From assembly GCA_022414725.1 (NCBI GenBank), contig CM039463.1:31312019-31376018 (forward strand): a DNA stretch of 64,000 bases, written 5' to 3'. Origin of the DNA: Microglena sp. YARC. Lineage: Eukaryota; Chlorophyta; Chlorophyceae; Chlamydomonadales; Chlamydomonadaceae. This document shows positions 42,693 through 55,795 of the stretch, one piece after another (the stretch's first letter is position 1; the number at the start of each line of letters is the position of its first letter). Below the pieces are notes generated by a model that saw only the letters and a program-made list of their open reading frames with translations, had not been told where the DNA came from and ran no database searches. The position numbers and the translations under genes were made by a program.

Positions 42693-45600
42693 GCACACAG
42701 AGAAAGGCCAGCGATGCGATACAAAAGACACTCCATTCCACTATAGTGTTCAAAAACAAAAAAGCGTCATTAGCCACTGTATGTAACCAAGTTCAAATTC
42801 AAAACAAAAAGCGTCATTAGCACTGTATGTAACCAAGTTCAAATTCAAAACAAAAAGCGTCATTAGCAGTGTATTAAGCAACTGTATGTAACCAAGTTCA
42901 AATTCAAAACAAAAGCGTCACACACACGCTTTCGAGAGCACTGTAATGTAACCAAGTTCAAATTTCAAAAACAAAAAGCGTCATTAAGCACTGTATGTAA
43001 CCTATAAGTTCAAATTCAGAACAAGCATAAAAAAAGCGTCATTGAAGAACTGTTGCAAGTTCAAATTCAACGAACAAAAAACCGCGTCATTAGCACTGTA
43101 TGTAACCAAGTCAAAGTTCAAAACAAAAAAGCCGTAGACTGTGCAAGTTCCAAATTCCCAAACAAAAAGCGTCATTAGCACTGTATGTTAACCAAGTTCA
43201 AAACAAAACAAAAAAGCGTCATTAGCTTCACTGTATGTAAACCAACTTAAGTTCAAATTCAAAACAGAAAAAGCGTCATTAGCAGTCCTGTATGTAACCA
43301 AGTTCAAAATTCAAAGGACACCAGAAAAGCGTCATTAGCACTGTAATTAAACCCAATTAATTCAAAACAAAAGCGTCATTAGCACTGTATGTAACCAAGT
43401 TCAAATTCAAAACAAAAAGCGTCATTAGCAACTGTATGTTAACCAAGTTTTCAAATTCAAAAACAAAAGCCGCTCATTAATGAGAAGTTAGGCAAATTAA
43501 CCTTCAAATTCAAACAAAAAAAGCGTCATTAGCACTTGTGTAACAAAGTTCAAATTCAAAACAAAAATTAGCAGCTATGTAATTACACTGTATCGTAACC
43601 AAGTTTCAAATTTCAAATTCGTTATAATTCAAAAATCAAAAAGCGTCATTACATGGGAAATCAAACCAAGTTCAAATTCTAAAACAAAAGCGTCATTAGT
43701 ACTGTATGTAACTCCAAAAGTTCAAATTCAAAAACAAATAAAGCGTCATTAGCACTGTATGTAACCAAGTTTCAAATTCAAAAAAAAAAAAAGCACTGTG
43801 TATGGTACCAAGTGTTCAAATTCAAAACAAAAAGCGTCATTAGCACTGTAATGTAACCAAAGCAAATTCAAAACAACAATTAGCATCTCGTAGGTAACCA
43901 AGTAACAAAACAAAGTCATTAGCACTGTATGTAAGCCAAGTTCAAATTCAAAACAAAAAGCGTCATTAGCCACTGTATGTAACCAACACAATTCAAAAAA
44001 AAAAGCGTCATTATGCAACGTGTGGAGAGAGAGAGAGAGAGAATTAGCTGTCATGCACCCACCAAGTTCAGTATTCAAAACAAAAAGCGTCATTAGCATG
44101 TAATGTAACCAAGTTCAAATTCAAAAACAAAAGCGTAAGTAAGCGCACAGCGTCATTAGCACTGTATGTAACCAAGTTCATATAACAAAGCGTCATCATC
44201 AATTTAACATCAAAGTTAAATTCAGAAACAAAATGAGCGTTAACCCACCATACTTTTCCCAGTAGCGTTCAAAACAAAAAGCGTCATTAGCACTGTATGT
44301 AACCAAGTTCAAATAGCGATCAAGACAAAAAGCTGTTTGTAACCATCACAAAACAAAAAAGCTCATCAACCCACCTATTTTCCAGTAGCTGTTTCAAAAC
44401 AAAAAAGCGTCATTAGCACTGATTATGTAACCAAGTTCAAATTCAAAAACAAAAAAGCGTCATCACCACCATCTTTTTCCAGGTAGCGTTCAAAAACAAA
44501 AAGCGTCATTAGCTAAACAACTCCAAAACAAAAAGCGTATGCAACCAGTAGTTTTTCCGTTACGTTCTCCAAGTTCAAATTCAAGTTTCAAACAAAAAAG
44601 CGTCATCACTCATCTTCCTCTTTTTCACCAAAAACCATAGCAACTTTTTTCCAGTTACAAATTTCAAATAAAAAAGCGTTCACGATCTTTTCCAAACAAA
44701 AAGCGTCATTAGCACTGTATGTCGACCAAGTTCAACAAAATTAAACCAAGTTCAAATTCAAAACAAAAAGCGTCTGTAGATTGTAATCACCACCATCTTT
44801 TCAAAACAAAAAGCCAGTAGCGTTCAAAAACAAAAAGCGTCATTAGCACTGTATGTAACCACAGTTCAAATTCAAAAACAAAAAAGCGTCATTAGCACTG
44901 GTATGTTAACAAGTTCAAATATAACAGCGTCATTTAGCAGTATGATAACCGTTCAAATTCAAAACAAAAGCGTCATTAGCACTGTATGTAACCAAAGTTA
45001 ATTCAAAAACAAAAGGCGTCAGCGTCAGCATGTATCTTTCTAAACCCAAGTTCAAATTCGGTCATTAGCACTGTATGTAACCAAGTTAAAATTCAAACAA
45101 CAAAAAAGCGTCATTCAACCAACCAGTAGCGTTCAAAACAAAAAGCTAAGTATGTAACCAGTTCAAATTCAAAACAAAAAGCGTCATTAGCACTGGTAAA
45201 TGTAACCAAGTTCAAATTCAAAACAAAAAGCGTCATTAGGCACTGTATGTCCAAGTCAAAACAAAGCGTCAGCTTAGCACTGTATATGTAGTTTCAAATT
45301 CAAAACAAAAAGGCGTCATTAGCACTGTTATGGTAACCAAGTTTCAAATAACAAAGTCAAAACAAATTTCGAAAACAAAAAGCCGTCAATTAGCGATTAT
45401 ATATATACTAACAAGAAAGCGTATGTAAACCAAGTTCCAAATTCAAAACAAAAAGCGTCATTGTAACCAATTCAAATTCAAAACAAAAAGCGTCATTAGA
45501 TGTTATAACCAAGTAACCAAAAGTTCATTCTGTATGTAAAATTCAAAAAACAAAAAGCGGGCATGGAAGTTCAAATTCCAAAAACAGCTATTACACTGTA

Positions 45601-48600
45601 TGTAGTCAAACCCCAAAACATTTAGCAAGTTCAAATTCAAAACAAAAAGCGTCATTAGCACTGTATGTAACCAAGTTCAAAGTTTCAAAACAAAAAGCGT
45701 CATTAGCACTGTATGTAACCAAGTTCAAATTCAACACAAAAAGCGTCATTAGCACTGTATGTAACCAAGTTCAAATTCAAAACAAAAAGCGTCATTAGTT
45801 TCAAATTCAAACACATTGTATGTAACCAAGTTCGAAATTAACCAATTTCATATTCAAAACAAAAAAAGCGTCATAAAACAAAAAAGCAGTCATACGCACT
45901 GTATGTAACCACAGTTCAAATTCAAAAACAAAAAGCGTCATTAGCACTGTATGTAAACCAAGTTTCAATATTTTTCAAATCAAAAGCGTGTCAAAAAGCG
46001 TCAAATTAGCACAAATTCAAAACAAAAAGCGTATGTAAACCAAGTTCAAATTCCAAAAAGAAAACATGCTTCGTTCCCAAAAGCGGTCATAAACAAAAGC
46101 GCAGTAGCACTGTATGTAACCAAGTTCCGATTCAAAACCAAAAAAGCCGTCAATTAAGCACTGTATTTGTACCAAACCAAGTTCAAATTCAAAACAAAAA
46201 GCGTCATTAGCACTGTATGTAACCAAGTTCAAAAATTCAAAACAAAAAGCGTCATTAGCACATGTTTTCAAATTCAAAACTAAAAAGCGTCATTAGCACT
46301 GTATGTAATGTACCAAGTTCAAATTCAAAAAACAAAAAAGCGTCATTAGCACTGTATGTAACCAAGTTCAAATTCAAAACGTCATTAGCACTGTATGTAA
46401 CCAAGTTCAAATTCAAAACAAAAAGCGTCAGTTAGCACTGTATTGTTAACCAAGTTTCAAAGATAAGCGTCATTAGCACTGTATGTAACCAATATTCAAA
46501 TTCAAAACAAAGAAGCGTCCAAACATAAAAGCGTCATTAGCCACTGTATGTAACCAATCAAATTCAAAACAAAAAGCGTCATTAGCAATCACAAAGTTCA
46601 GTCAAAACAAAAAGCTCATTAGCACTGTAACCAATGTAACCACAGTTAACCAAATTCAAAACAAAAAAGCCTCCCATTCAAAAATTCAAAACAAAAAGCG
46701 TCATTAGCACTGTATTAACCAAGTTCAAATTCAAAAACAAAAAGCGTCATTCACTGTGATGTAACCATCTTTTCCCCAGTAGCTTCAAAACAAAAAGCGT
46801 CATAGCACTGTATGTAACCAAGTTCAAATTCAAAACAAAAAGCGTCCATCACCCACCATCTTTTCTCAGTAGCGTTCAAAACAAAAAGCGTCATATACTG
46901 TATGTAACCAAGTTCAAAATTCAAAACAAAAAAGCGTCATCACCACCATCTTTCCAGTAGGTTTCAAAAAACAAAAAGCGTCATTAGCACTGTATGTAAC
47001 CTAAGTTCAAATTTCAAAACAAAAAAGCGTCATCCACCATCTTTTCCAGTAGCGTTCAAAACAAAAATCCCCCAGCGTCATTAGCACTGTAATGTACCAA
47101 GTTCAAAATTCAAAAAGCAAATTCACCTCTTTCCAACAAAAAGCGTCAAAGCGAAATTCAAAACAAAAGCGTCATCAACCACCATCTTTTTCCCAAGTAG
47201 CGTTCAAAACAAAAAGCGTAGCACATAACCCTTTCAAATTCCAAAAAAGTCATCAACCACCACCAATCTTTTCCAAGTATCAAAACAAAAAAGCGTCAAT
47301 TAGCACTGTATGTAACTAGTTCAAATTCAAAACAAAAAGCGTCATTACCAAACCAAAGTTCAAATTCAAAAACAAAAGCGGTCATGGTAGCACTGTATGT
47401 AACCCAAGTTCAAATTTCAAAACAAAAAGCGTCATTACACTGTATGTAACCAAGTTCAAATTCAAAACAAAAAGCGTCATTAGCACTGCTTATGTAACCA
47501 AGTATTCAAAACCAAAACAGCGTCATTAGCACCAAGTTCAAATTTTCAGTAGCGTTCAAACAAAAAGCGTCATTAAGCATGTATGTAACCAAGTTCAAAT
47601 TCAAAAACAAAAAGCGCTCATTAGCACTGTATGTAACCAAGTTCAAAAAAAAACAAAAAGCGTCATTAGCACTGTATGTAACCAAGTTCAAATTCAAAAA
47701 ACAAAAAAAGCGTCATTAGCAACTGTATGTAACCAAGTGTTCAAAATTCAAAACAAAAAGCGTCATTCAGCAGCGTAGCCCGTTCAAAACAAAAAGCGTG
47801 CATTAGCACTGTATGTAACCAAGTTCAATTCAAATCAAACAACAAAAAGCGTCATTAGCAGGACTGTATAACACAGTTCAAGTTCAAAACAAAAAGCGTC
47901 TTCATTTGTAGTCAAAACAAAAAGCGTCATTAGCACTGTATGTAAAAGTCTCAAAATTCCAAAAAGCGTTCATCACCACCACCATCTTTTCCCAGCGAAA
48001 GCGTCATTAGCACTGTATGTAACCAAGTTTCAATTCAAAAACAAAGCGTCTTCACCACCATTCCAGTATTCAAACAAAAAGCGTCATTAAAGCACTGTAT
48101 TAACCAAGTTCAAATTCAAAACAAAAAGCTAACGCACACCACCATCTTTCCAGTAGCGTTCAAAACAAAAAGCGTCATTTAGCACTGTATGTAACCAAGT
48201 TCTAAATTCAAAACAAAAGCGTCATTCACCATTCTTTCAGTTAGCGTTAGCCATTAGGTTCAATGTAAGCAGTCATCCAGTTCAAAGCGTTCAAAAACAA
48301 AAAGCGTCATTAGCACAGCAACCAATTCAAATTCAAAAAGCGTCAGTCACCACGATCTTTTCCAGTAGCGTTCAAAACAAAAAGCGTCATTAGCACTGTA
48401 ATGTAACCAAGTTCAAATTCAAAAACAAAAAGCGTCAAATTAAATTTGCAATTAATCTTTCTGTATGTAACCAAGTTCAAAATTCAAAACAAAAAGCGCG
48501 TCATTAGCACTGTATGTAACCAAGTCAAATTCGAAAACAAAAAGCGTCACCACATTAGCACTGTAATGAACCAAGCGTTCAAAATCAACAAAAAGCGTCA

Positions 48601-51600
48601 TTAGCACTTGTATGTAAAAGTTCACTTCGAAATTCAAAAAAAAGCGTCATTTAGCACTGTTTAGTAACCAAAGTTCAAATTCCAAAAAACAAAAAGCGTC
48701 ATTAGCACACCCAAAGCCAAGTTCAAGAAAAAACATAAAAAAGCGTCATTAGCACTGTATGTAACACATCAGATCAAACAAAAAAGCGTCATTAGCACTG
48801 TATGTAACCAAGTTCAAATTCAAAACAAAAAAGCGTCATTAGCACTGTATGTAACCAAGTTCAAATTCAAAAACAAAAAGCGTCATTAGCACTGAGAGTA
48901 GACCAAGTTTTCAAAACAAAAAAGCGTCAAATTAGCACTGTATGTAACCAAGTTCAAATTAACCAGTTCAAAATTCAAGAACAAAAAGCGTCATTAGCAC
49001 ACTGTATGTACCGCACCAAGTAAATCAAAACAAAAAAGCGTGCATTAGCACAAAAAAGCGTCATTAGCACTGTATGTTAACCAAGTTTCAAAAGAAACAA
49101 AAAGCGTCATTAGCACTGTATGTAACCAAGTTCCAAATTCAAAAAACAAAAAGCGTCATTAGCACTGTATGTAACCAAGTTCAAATTCAAAACAAAAAGC
49201 GTCATTAGCCATGTAGTATACCAGTTCAAGCAACTAAAAATTCAATGTTAACCAAGTAACCAAAAAGTCATTAGCACGTATAACCAAGTTCTAAAATTCA
49301 AAAACAAAAACCAAGTAACCAAGTTCAAATTAAAAAGCGTTCATTAGCAACTGTATGTCATTGAGAGAGCGAGAGGAAGCGAGAAGAACGAGGAGGTGAG
49401 GAGAGCAGTCAAATTCAATAACAGCTAACTGTATAGTAAAGTTCAAACTTCAATAACCAGAAAAAGTTCAAATTCAAATTCAACAAAGTTAAATTCAAAA
49501 CAAGAAAGCGTCAAAAAGACCCGAGAAAATAAAAGAAAGGGGTCCTTGAGACCAGTGGGGGGGGTATAAAACAAAACACAGTCCAATTCAATAACAAAAA
49601 GGTTAAAAAAAGAAAAGAGCATGGAACTGGGTATGTAACCAAGTTTCAAAACTAACAAAAAGGTGAGCATTGTACTGTAACCAAGTTCAAATTCAAAGAA
49701 ATTCAAAATTCAAAATTCAACAGAAAAAGTAACCAATTCTAATTACTGCATTAGCACTGTTATGTAACCAGAGTATTAACCAAGTTCAAACCCAAAAGAA
49801 GCCGTCATTAGCAGGCTGTATCATGTACCACCATTTTTGCAAGCGTTCCACTGGTAAAAGTTCAAATTCACAATGCAAAAAAGGTCACTCCGAGCCGACC
49901 GATCTTTTTCCAGTAGGCTGTTCAAAAACGAAAAAGCGTCATCTAGCACTGTATGGTAACCAAGTTTAAATTCAAATTCACTAAAAGCGTTCATCAAACC
50001 CACCACTTTTCCATCTGTATTCAAAACAAAACAAGCGTCATTAGACACTGTGAATGTCAAACCAAAAAGTCAAATCTTTTCCAATTCAAAACAAAAGCGT
50101 GAAACTGTGCATTACAGCGCATTTAGTTTGTAACAAAAAGCGGTATTAGCACTGTATGTAACCAAGTTCAAATCAAAACAAAAAAGCGTCAGCCACTCAA
50201 AAAAAAAAAGCGTCATTAGAAACTGTATGTAAGCCAAGGTTTCAGATTCAAACTAAAGAGTCATTAGCACTGATGTAACCAAGTTCAAATTTCAAAACAA
50301 ACGTACCGTTCAAAATTCAAACATCAGTCACTGTATGTAACCCAGTTCAAATTCAAGAACAAAAGCGTCATTAGCACTGTATGTAACCAAAGTGTTCAAA
50401 TTCAAAAACAAAGCGTCATCCACCGCGGCGCAACTCCCCATCTTTTCCCAGTAGCAAGTTCAAAACAAAAAAGCGTGATTGCCACTGTATGTAACCAAGT
50501 TCAAAAAATTCTTGAATGTTGTAAAAGTGTCAAAAAAAAGCGTCATTGAAAGAACTGTATTATACCAAGTTCACAATTCAAAAACAAAAAGCGTCATTCA
50601 GTTCAAATGTATCGTAAAACAAAAAGCGTCATTAGCACTGTATGTAACCAAGTTCAAATTCAACAAACAAAAAGCGTCCATCACCACCATCTTTTCCAGT
50701 CAAAGCGTCAAAAACAAAAAGCGTCATTAGCACTGTATGTAAACCAAGTTCAAATTCAAAACAAAAAGCGTCATCACACCATCTTTTCCCAGTAGCGTTC
50801 CAAAAAAAAAAAGCGTCATTAGCACTGTATGTAACCAAGTTCAAATTCAAAACACCCATCTTTTCCAAATTCAAAAACAAAAAGCGTCATTAGCACTGTA
50901 TGTAACCAAGTTCAAATTCAAAACAAAAAGCGTCATTAGCACTGTATGTAACCAAGTTCAAATTCAAAACAAAAAGCGTCATTATTAAGCACACCAAGTT
51001 TCAAATTCAAAAACAAAAAGCGTCATTAGCACTGTATGTAACCAAGTTCAAATTCAAAACAAAAAGCGTCATTAGCACTGTATGTAACCAAGTTCAAATT
51101 CAAAACAAAAAGCGTCATTAGCACTGTATGTAACCAAGTTCAAATTCAAAACAAAAAGCGTCATTAGCACTGTATGTAACCAAGTTCAAATTCAAAACAA
51201 AAAGCGTCATCACTGTAATGTAACCATCTTTTCCAGTAGCGTTCAAAACAAAAAGCGTCATTAGCACTGTATGTAACCAAGTTCAAATTCAAAACAAAAA
51301 GCGTCATTAGCACTGTATGTAACCAAGTTTCACACAAAAAATTCAAAACAAAAGCGTCAATTCACCACCAATGTTATTCAGGTAATTCGTTCAAAACAAA
51401 AAGCAAGTCATTAGCACTGTATGTAACCAAGTTCAAATTCAAAACAAAAAGCGTCATTAGCACTGTATGTAACCAAGTTCAAATTCAAAACAAAAAGCGT
51501 CATTAGCACTGTATGTAACCAAGTTCAAATTCAAAACAAAAAGCGTCATTAGCACTGTATGTAACCAAGTTCAAATTCAAAAGCTGCATCACCACAACCA

Positions 51601-53700
51601 TCTTTTCCAGTAGCGTTCAAACCCCAAAAAGCGTCATTAGCACTGTATGTTAACCAAGTTCAAATTCAAAAATCAAAAAAGCGTCATCACCAAACCTTAT
51701 CGGCTTTCCAGTAGCGTTCAAAACAAAAAGCGTCATTAGCACTGTATGTAACCAAGTTCAAATTCAAAACAAAAAAGCGTCATCACCACCATCTTTTCCA
51801 GTAGCGTTCAAAAACAAAAAGCGTCATTAGCACTGTATGTAACCAAGTTCAAATTCAAAACAAAAGCTCAAGCACGTCAAATCACCACCATCTTTTCCCA
51901 GTAGCGTTCAAAACAAAAAGCGTCATTAGCACTTGTATGTATCAAAGTTCAAAACAAAAGCGTCATTAAGCTGTTAGCACAAAGTTCAATTCAAAACAAA
52001 AAAAGCGTCAATTAGCATGTATGTAAAAATTCAAAACAAAAAGCGTCATCACCACCATCTTTTCCAGTAGCGTTCAAAACAAAAAAGCGTCATTAGCACT
52101 GTATGTAACCAAGTTCAAATTCAAAACAAAAAGCGTCATCACACCATCTTTTCCAGTAGCCGTTCAAAACAAAAAGCGTCATTAGCACTGTATGTAACCA
52201 AGTTCAAATTCAAAACAAAAAGCGTCACATTCAATTCCAAGTTTTCAAAACAAAAAGCGTCATTAGCACTGTATGTAACCAAGTTCAAATTCAAAACAAA
52301 AAAGCGTCATTAGCACTGTATGTAACCAAGTTCAAATTCAAAACAAAAAGCGTCATTAGCACTGTATGTAACCAAGTTCAAATTCAAAACAAAAAGCGTC
52401 ATTAGCACTGTATGTAACCAAGTTCAAATTCAAAACAAAAAGCGTCATTAGCACTGTATGTAACCAAGTTCAAATTCAAAACAAAAAGCGTCATTAGCAC
52501 TGTATGTAACCAAGTTCAAATTCAAAACAAAAAGCGTCATTAGCACTGTATGTAACCAAGTTCAAATTCAAAACAAAAAGCGTCATTAGCACTGTATGTA
52601 ACCAAGTTCAAAATTCAAAACAAAAAGCGTCATTAGCACTGTATGTAACCAAGTTCAAAATTCAAAACAAAAAGCGTCATTAGCACTGTATGTAACCAAG
52701 TTCAAATTCAAAACAAAAAGCGTCATTAGCACTGTATGTAACCAAGTTCAAATTCAAAACAAAAAGCGTCATTAGCACTGTATGTAACCAAGTTCAAATT
52801 CAAAACAAAAAGCGTCATTAGCACTGTATGCAACCAAGTTCAATTCAAAACAAAAAGCGTCATCTTTTCCAGTAGCGTTCAAAACAAAAAGCGTCATTAG
52901 CACTGTATGTAACCAAGTTCAAATTCAAAACAAAAAGCGTCATTAGCACTGTATGTAACCAAGTTCAAATTCAAAACAAAAAGCGTCATCACCACTGTAT
53001 GTAACCAAGCTAAAGTTCAAGCACAGAGAAAGGCAGTTGAATAAAAAGACACACACTTTTCCAGTAGCGTTCAAAACAAAAAGCATCATCAGCACTGTAT
53101 GTAACCAAGTTCAAGTTCAAGCACAGAGAAAGGCAGTTGAGTAAAAAGACACACACTTTTCCAGTAGCGTTCAAAACAAAAAGCATCATCAGCACTGTAT
53201 GTAACCAAGTTCAAGTTCAAGCACAGAGAAAGGCAGTTGAATAAAAAGACACACACTATTCCAGTAGCGTTCAAAACAAAAAGCATCATCAGCACTGTAT
53301 GTAACCAAGTTCAAGTTCAAGCACAGAGAAAGGCAGTTGAATAAAAAGACACACACTTTTCCAGTAGCGTTCAAAACAAAAAGCATCATCAGCACTGTAT
53401 GTAACCAAGTTCAAGTTCAAGCACAGAGAAAGGCAGTTGAATAAAAAGACACACACTTTTCCAGTAGCGTTCAAAACAAAAAGCGTCATCACCACCATCC
53501 TCCCCACACACCGTTCCAGTACTGTTCAAACAAAAAGCGTCATTAGCACTGTATGTAACCAAGTTCAAGCTCAAGCACAGAGAAAGGCAGTTGAATAAAA
53601 AGACACACACCTTTCCAGTAGTGATCAAAACAAAAGGCGTCATCACCACCATCCTCCCCACACAACTTTTCAGTAGTTTTTGAAACAAAAAGCGTCAACA
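42693..53700 (-). repeat. 11 kb satellite of 46-bp, about 88-bp and 100-bp units in a LIN9-like intron
   Basis: The dominant 46-bp unit is ATTAGCACTGTATGTAACCA, AGTTCAAATTCAAAACAAAA, AGCGTC (exact period at 52,321 and 52,367). A 100-bp form at 53,000-53,500 (period exact at 53,101, 53,201, 53,301, 53,401) adds GCACAGAGAAAGGCAGTTGA, ATAAAAAGACACACAC and TTTTCCAGTAGCG. Intermediate units have CATCACCACCATCTTTTCCA. On the minus strand the units contain GACGCTTTTTGTTTTGAA(CGCTACTGGAAA), a near copy of the end of the exon at 53,721. Around 200 units. 50,900-53,000 is almost perfect and 42,700-50,800 is riddled with indels. Confidence 0.9.
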
Positions 53701-53720
53701 CCATCATCCTCCCCACACAC

Positions 53721-54132
53721 CTTTCCAGTAGTGATCAAAACCAAAAGCGTCATCACCACCTTCCTCCCCAGTGAACAGCCTCCGAGCTCGCTTCTTCTGT
53801 GAAGAAAGCTTTGAATGCGGACTACCATGAGTAGGCGCATCCGGTGAAAAAAAGTCAGCCTTGTCTCCATGCTTTTCATCTCTGACAGAACGCTTTGCAC
53901 TGCCTGGTACTGGCGCTTCGCTTGCTGCTGGACGCTCCTCGCTGTCGCTTACAGTGTCGCTGCCAGGTTTTTCTTCGTTGTCTGCCCCTACATTCTTCAC
54001 ATGGTCGGCTACCATAGCCACAAAGGCGTCTTCGAGCTGGGGCTGGCTGGGTATGCCTAAGAATGTTTGATGCTGCTGGTGCAGACTCTCACACTGCCCT
54101 GCACTTTTGCCAGTGCCAACAGCCTTGGACAC
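53721..54132 (-). CDS. LIN9/ALWAYS EARLY-like protein, exon after the SANT exon
   Basis: It starts after TATGCTTGCAG and joins the exon at 56,815 in phase 0: ...KWNK-VSKAVGTGKSAGQCESL. It continues HQQHQTFLGIPSQPQLEDAF, VAMVADHVKNV and an acidic/Ser-rich linker, then a basic stretch (SSQKKRARRLFTGEEGG) and DDAFGFDHYWK before AAAG|GTGTGTGG. Plant ALWAYS EARLY and animal LIN9 proteins have, after their SANT-like domain, a matching segment (W-K-KVA-AV ... V-EALY-MN-AYLSLP ... L-AMMTDHY), recalled, not aligned. These proteins are subunits of the MuvB/DREAM cell-cycle transcription complex. The exact donor is uncertain because the exon end is itself repeated downstream. The DIRP domain is not found in this window. 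Confidence 0.65.
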
Positions 54133-54445
54133 CTGCAAGCATAGGTCCCACACATTGAATACCACATGCGATCACACACATCACACATCACACATCAGGA
54201 TCACAAACATCACACATCAGGATCACACACATCACACATCAGGATTACACACATCACACATCATGATCACACATCACACATCAGGATCACACACATCACA
54301 CATGCGATCACACACATCACACATCAGGATTACACATCACAGATCATGATCACACATCACACATCATGATCACACATCACACATCAGCATCACACACATC
54401 ACACATCAGGATTACAAACATCACACATCAAGATCAAACATCACA
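54133..54445. repeat. (CACAT) and GATCACACATCACACATCAG repeat
   Basis: About 270 bp of ATCACACATCAGGATCACAC-type tandem units at 54,172-54,440 in the intron between the two LIN9-like exons. Confidence 0.9.
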
Positions 54446-54459
54446 CATAGACCAAAGTT

Positions 54460-54700
54460 TTTCAGTTTCAGAATGGGGGTCTTCTGGTCACAATTAGAGA
54501 TTCCATGTCTTTCAAGGTTGGGCTCCAGGTAGCAATTTGGACAGGTAGCCCGGAGGGCCGGCTCAGGGGGGTAGGGGGACGGGGCGCCCTGATAAATAAA
54601 TAAATAGTTCGCCTTATTACGAGGCGTGAGGTTGATGGGGCCAGCCCATTTGCTTTCACTGGGGCCAACCACCAAGCCCCCCGATATAAATATACACAGA
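54460..54700 (-). repeat. Dispersed repeats including inverted SINE-like element
   Basis: 54,590-54,690 is an inverted copy (AAATAAATAAATAGTTCGCC, TTATTACGAGGCGTGAGGTT, GCCAGCCCATTTGCTTTCAC). The left flank (TTCAGAATGGGGGTCTTCTG, TTCAAGGTTGGGCTCC) resembles 5,955-6,010. Confidence 0.65.
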
Positions 54701-54784
54701 GCTGTATTGTCAACTGTACAGTAGGTCACACACATCGTTTACCACATGGGCACTATGCTTTGTTAACTGTAGCGTATCTTATAA

Positions 54785-55285
54785 TTAGGGGCCGGCATAT
54801 CATATGATGTTGATATCATATGATACCTTGTCAAATGATTAGGGACCGACATGTCACATGATGTTGACCAAAGGCGAGTAAGATATCATCTGATATCATA
54901 CAAATTGCATCATATGATATAGTATATACATGGTAACTTTGGCCTAGTCAGACTGCTGGCATCATATGATATTATACAAATTGCATCGTATGATATTGTA
55001 TGCATATGGTAACTTGGGCCAAATCAGACTACCGGCATCATATGATATTGTATATAAATGGTAACGTTGGCCAAGTCAGACTGCCGGCATCATTCGATCA
55101 AATGTAGGGAATGGCAATATGATATCATATCATATCATGTCATCATATGATATCATATGATGCCGGCAGTCTGACTATGCGAAAGCTACCATTTATATAC
55201 TATATCATATGACGCAGTTATTATGATATCATACTCGCCTTTGTTCAACATCAAATGATACGCCGGCCCCTAATCATATGACATG
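54785..55285. mobile_element. Foldback element with ATCATATGAT-rich long inverted repeats
   Basis: The left arm from about 54,787 (TTAGGGGCCGGCATATCATA, TGATGTTGA, CCAAAGGCGAG, TAGTCAGACTGCTGGCATCA) is matched by the reverse complement on the right at 55,150-55,275 (GATGCCGGCAGTCTGACTAT ... CGCCTTTGTTCAACATCAAA, GCCGGCCCCTAA). Two further tandem copies of part of the left arm lie at 54,958-55,090. Long palindromic arms and no coding capacity fit a foldback/MITE-type element. Confidence 0.7.
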
Positions 55286-55289
55286 ATAT

Positions 55290-55795
55290 CATATGATATC
55301 ATATTTATGTTCCCTGCTTATGATCATTTAATAACCCTGCTTTGAATCATATGATAACCCTGCTTTGAATCATATGATAACCCTGCTTTGAATCATATGA
55401 TAACCCTGCTTATGATCATATGATAACCCTGCTTTGAATCATATGATAACCCTGCTTTGAATCATATGATAACCCTGCTTATGATCATATGATAACCCTG
55501 CTTTGAATCATATGATAACCCTGCTTATGATCATATGATAACCCTGCTTTGAATCATATAATAACCCTGCTTTGAATCATATGATAACCCTGCTTTGAAT
55601 CATATGATAACCCTGCTTTGAATCATATGATAACCCTGCTTTGAATCATATGATAACCCTGCTTTGAATCATATGATAACCCTGCTTTGAATCATATGAT
55701 AACCCTGCTTTGAATCATATGATAACCCTGCTTTGAATCATATGATAAACCTGCTTTGAATCATATGATAACCCTGCTTTGAATCATATGATATT
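55290..55795. repeat. 23-bp satellite containing CATATG, about 21 copies
   Basis: Unit AACCCTGCTTTGAATCATAT GAT, with a recurrent TATGATCAT variant in three or four copies. It directly adjoins the foldback element, whose ATCATATGAT motif it shares. Confidence 0.95.
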
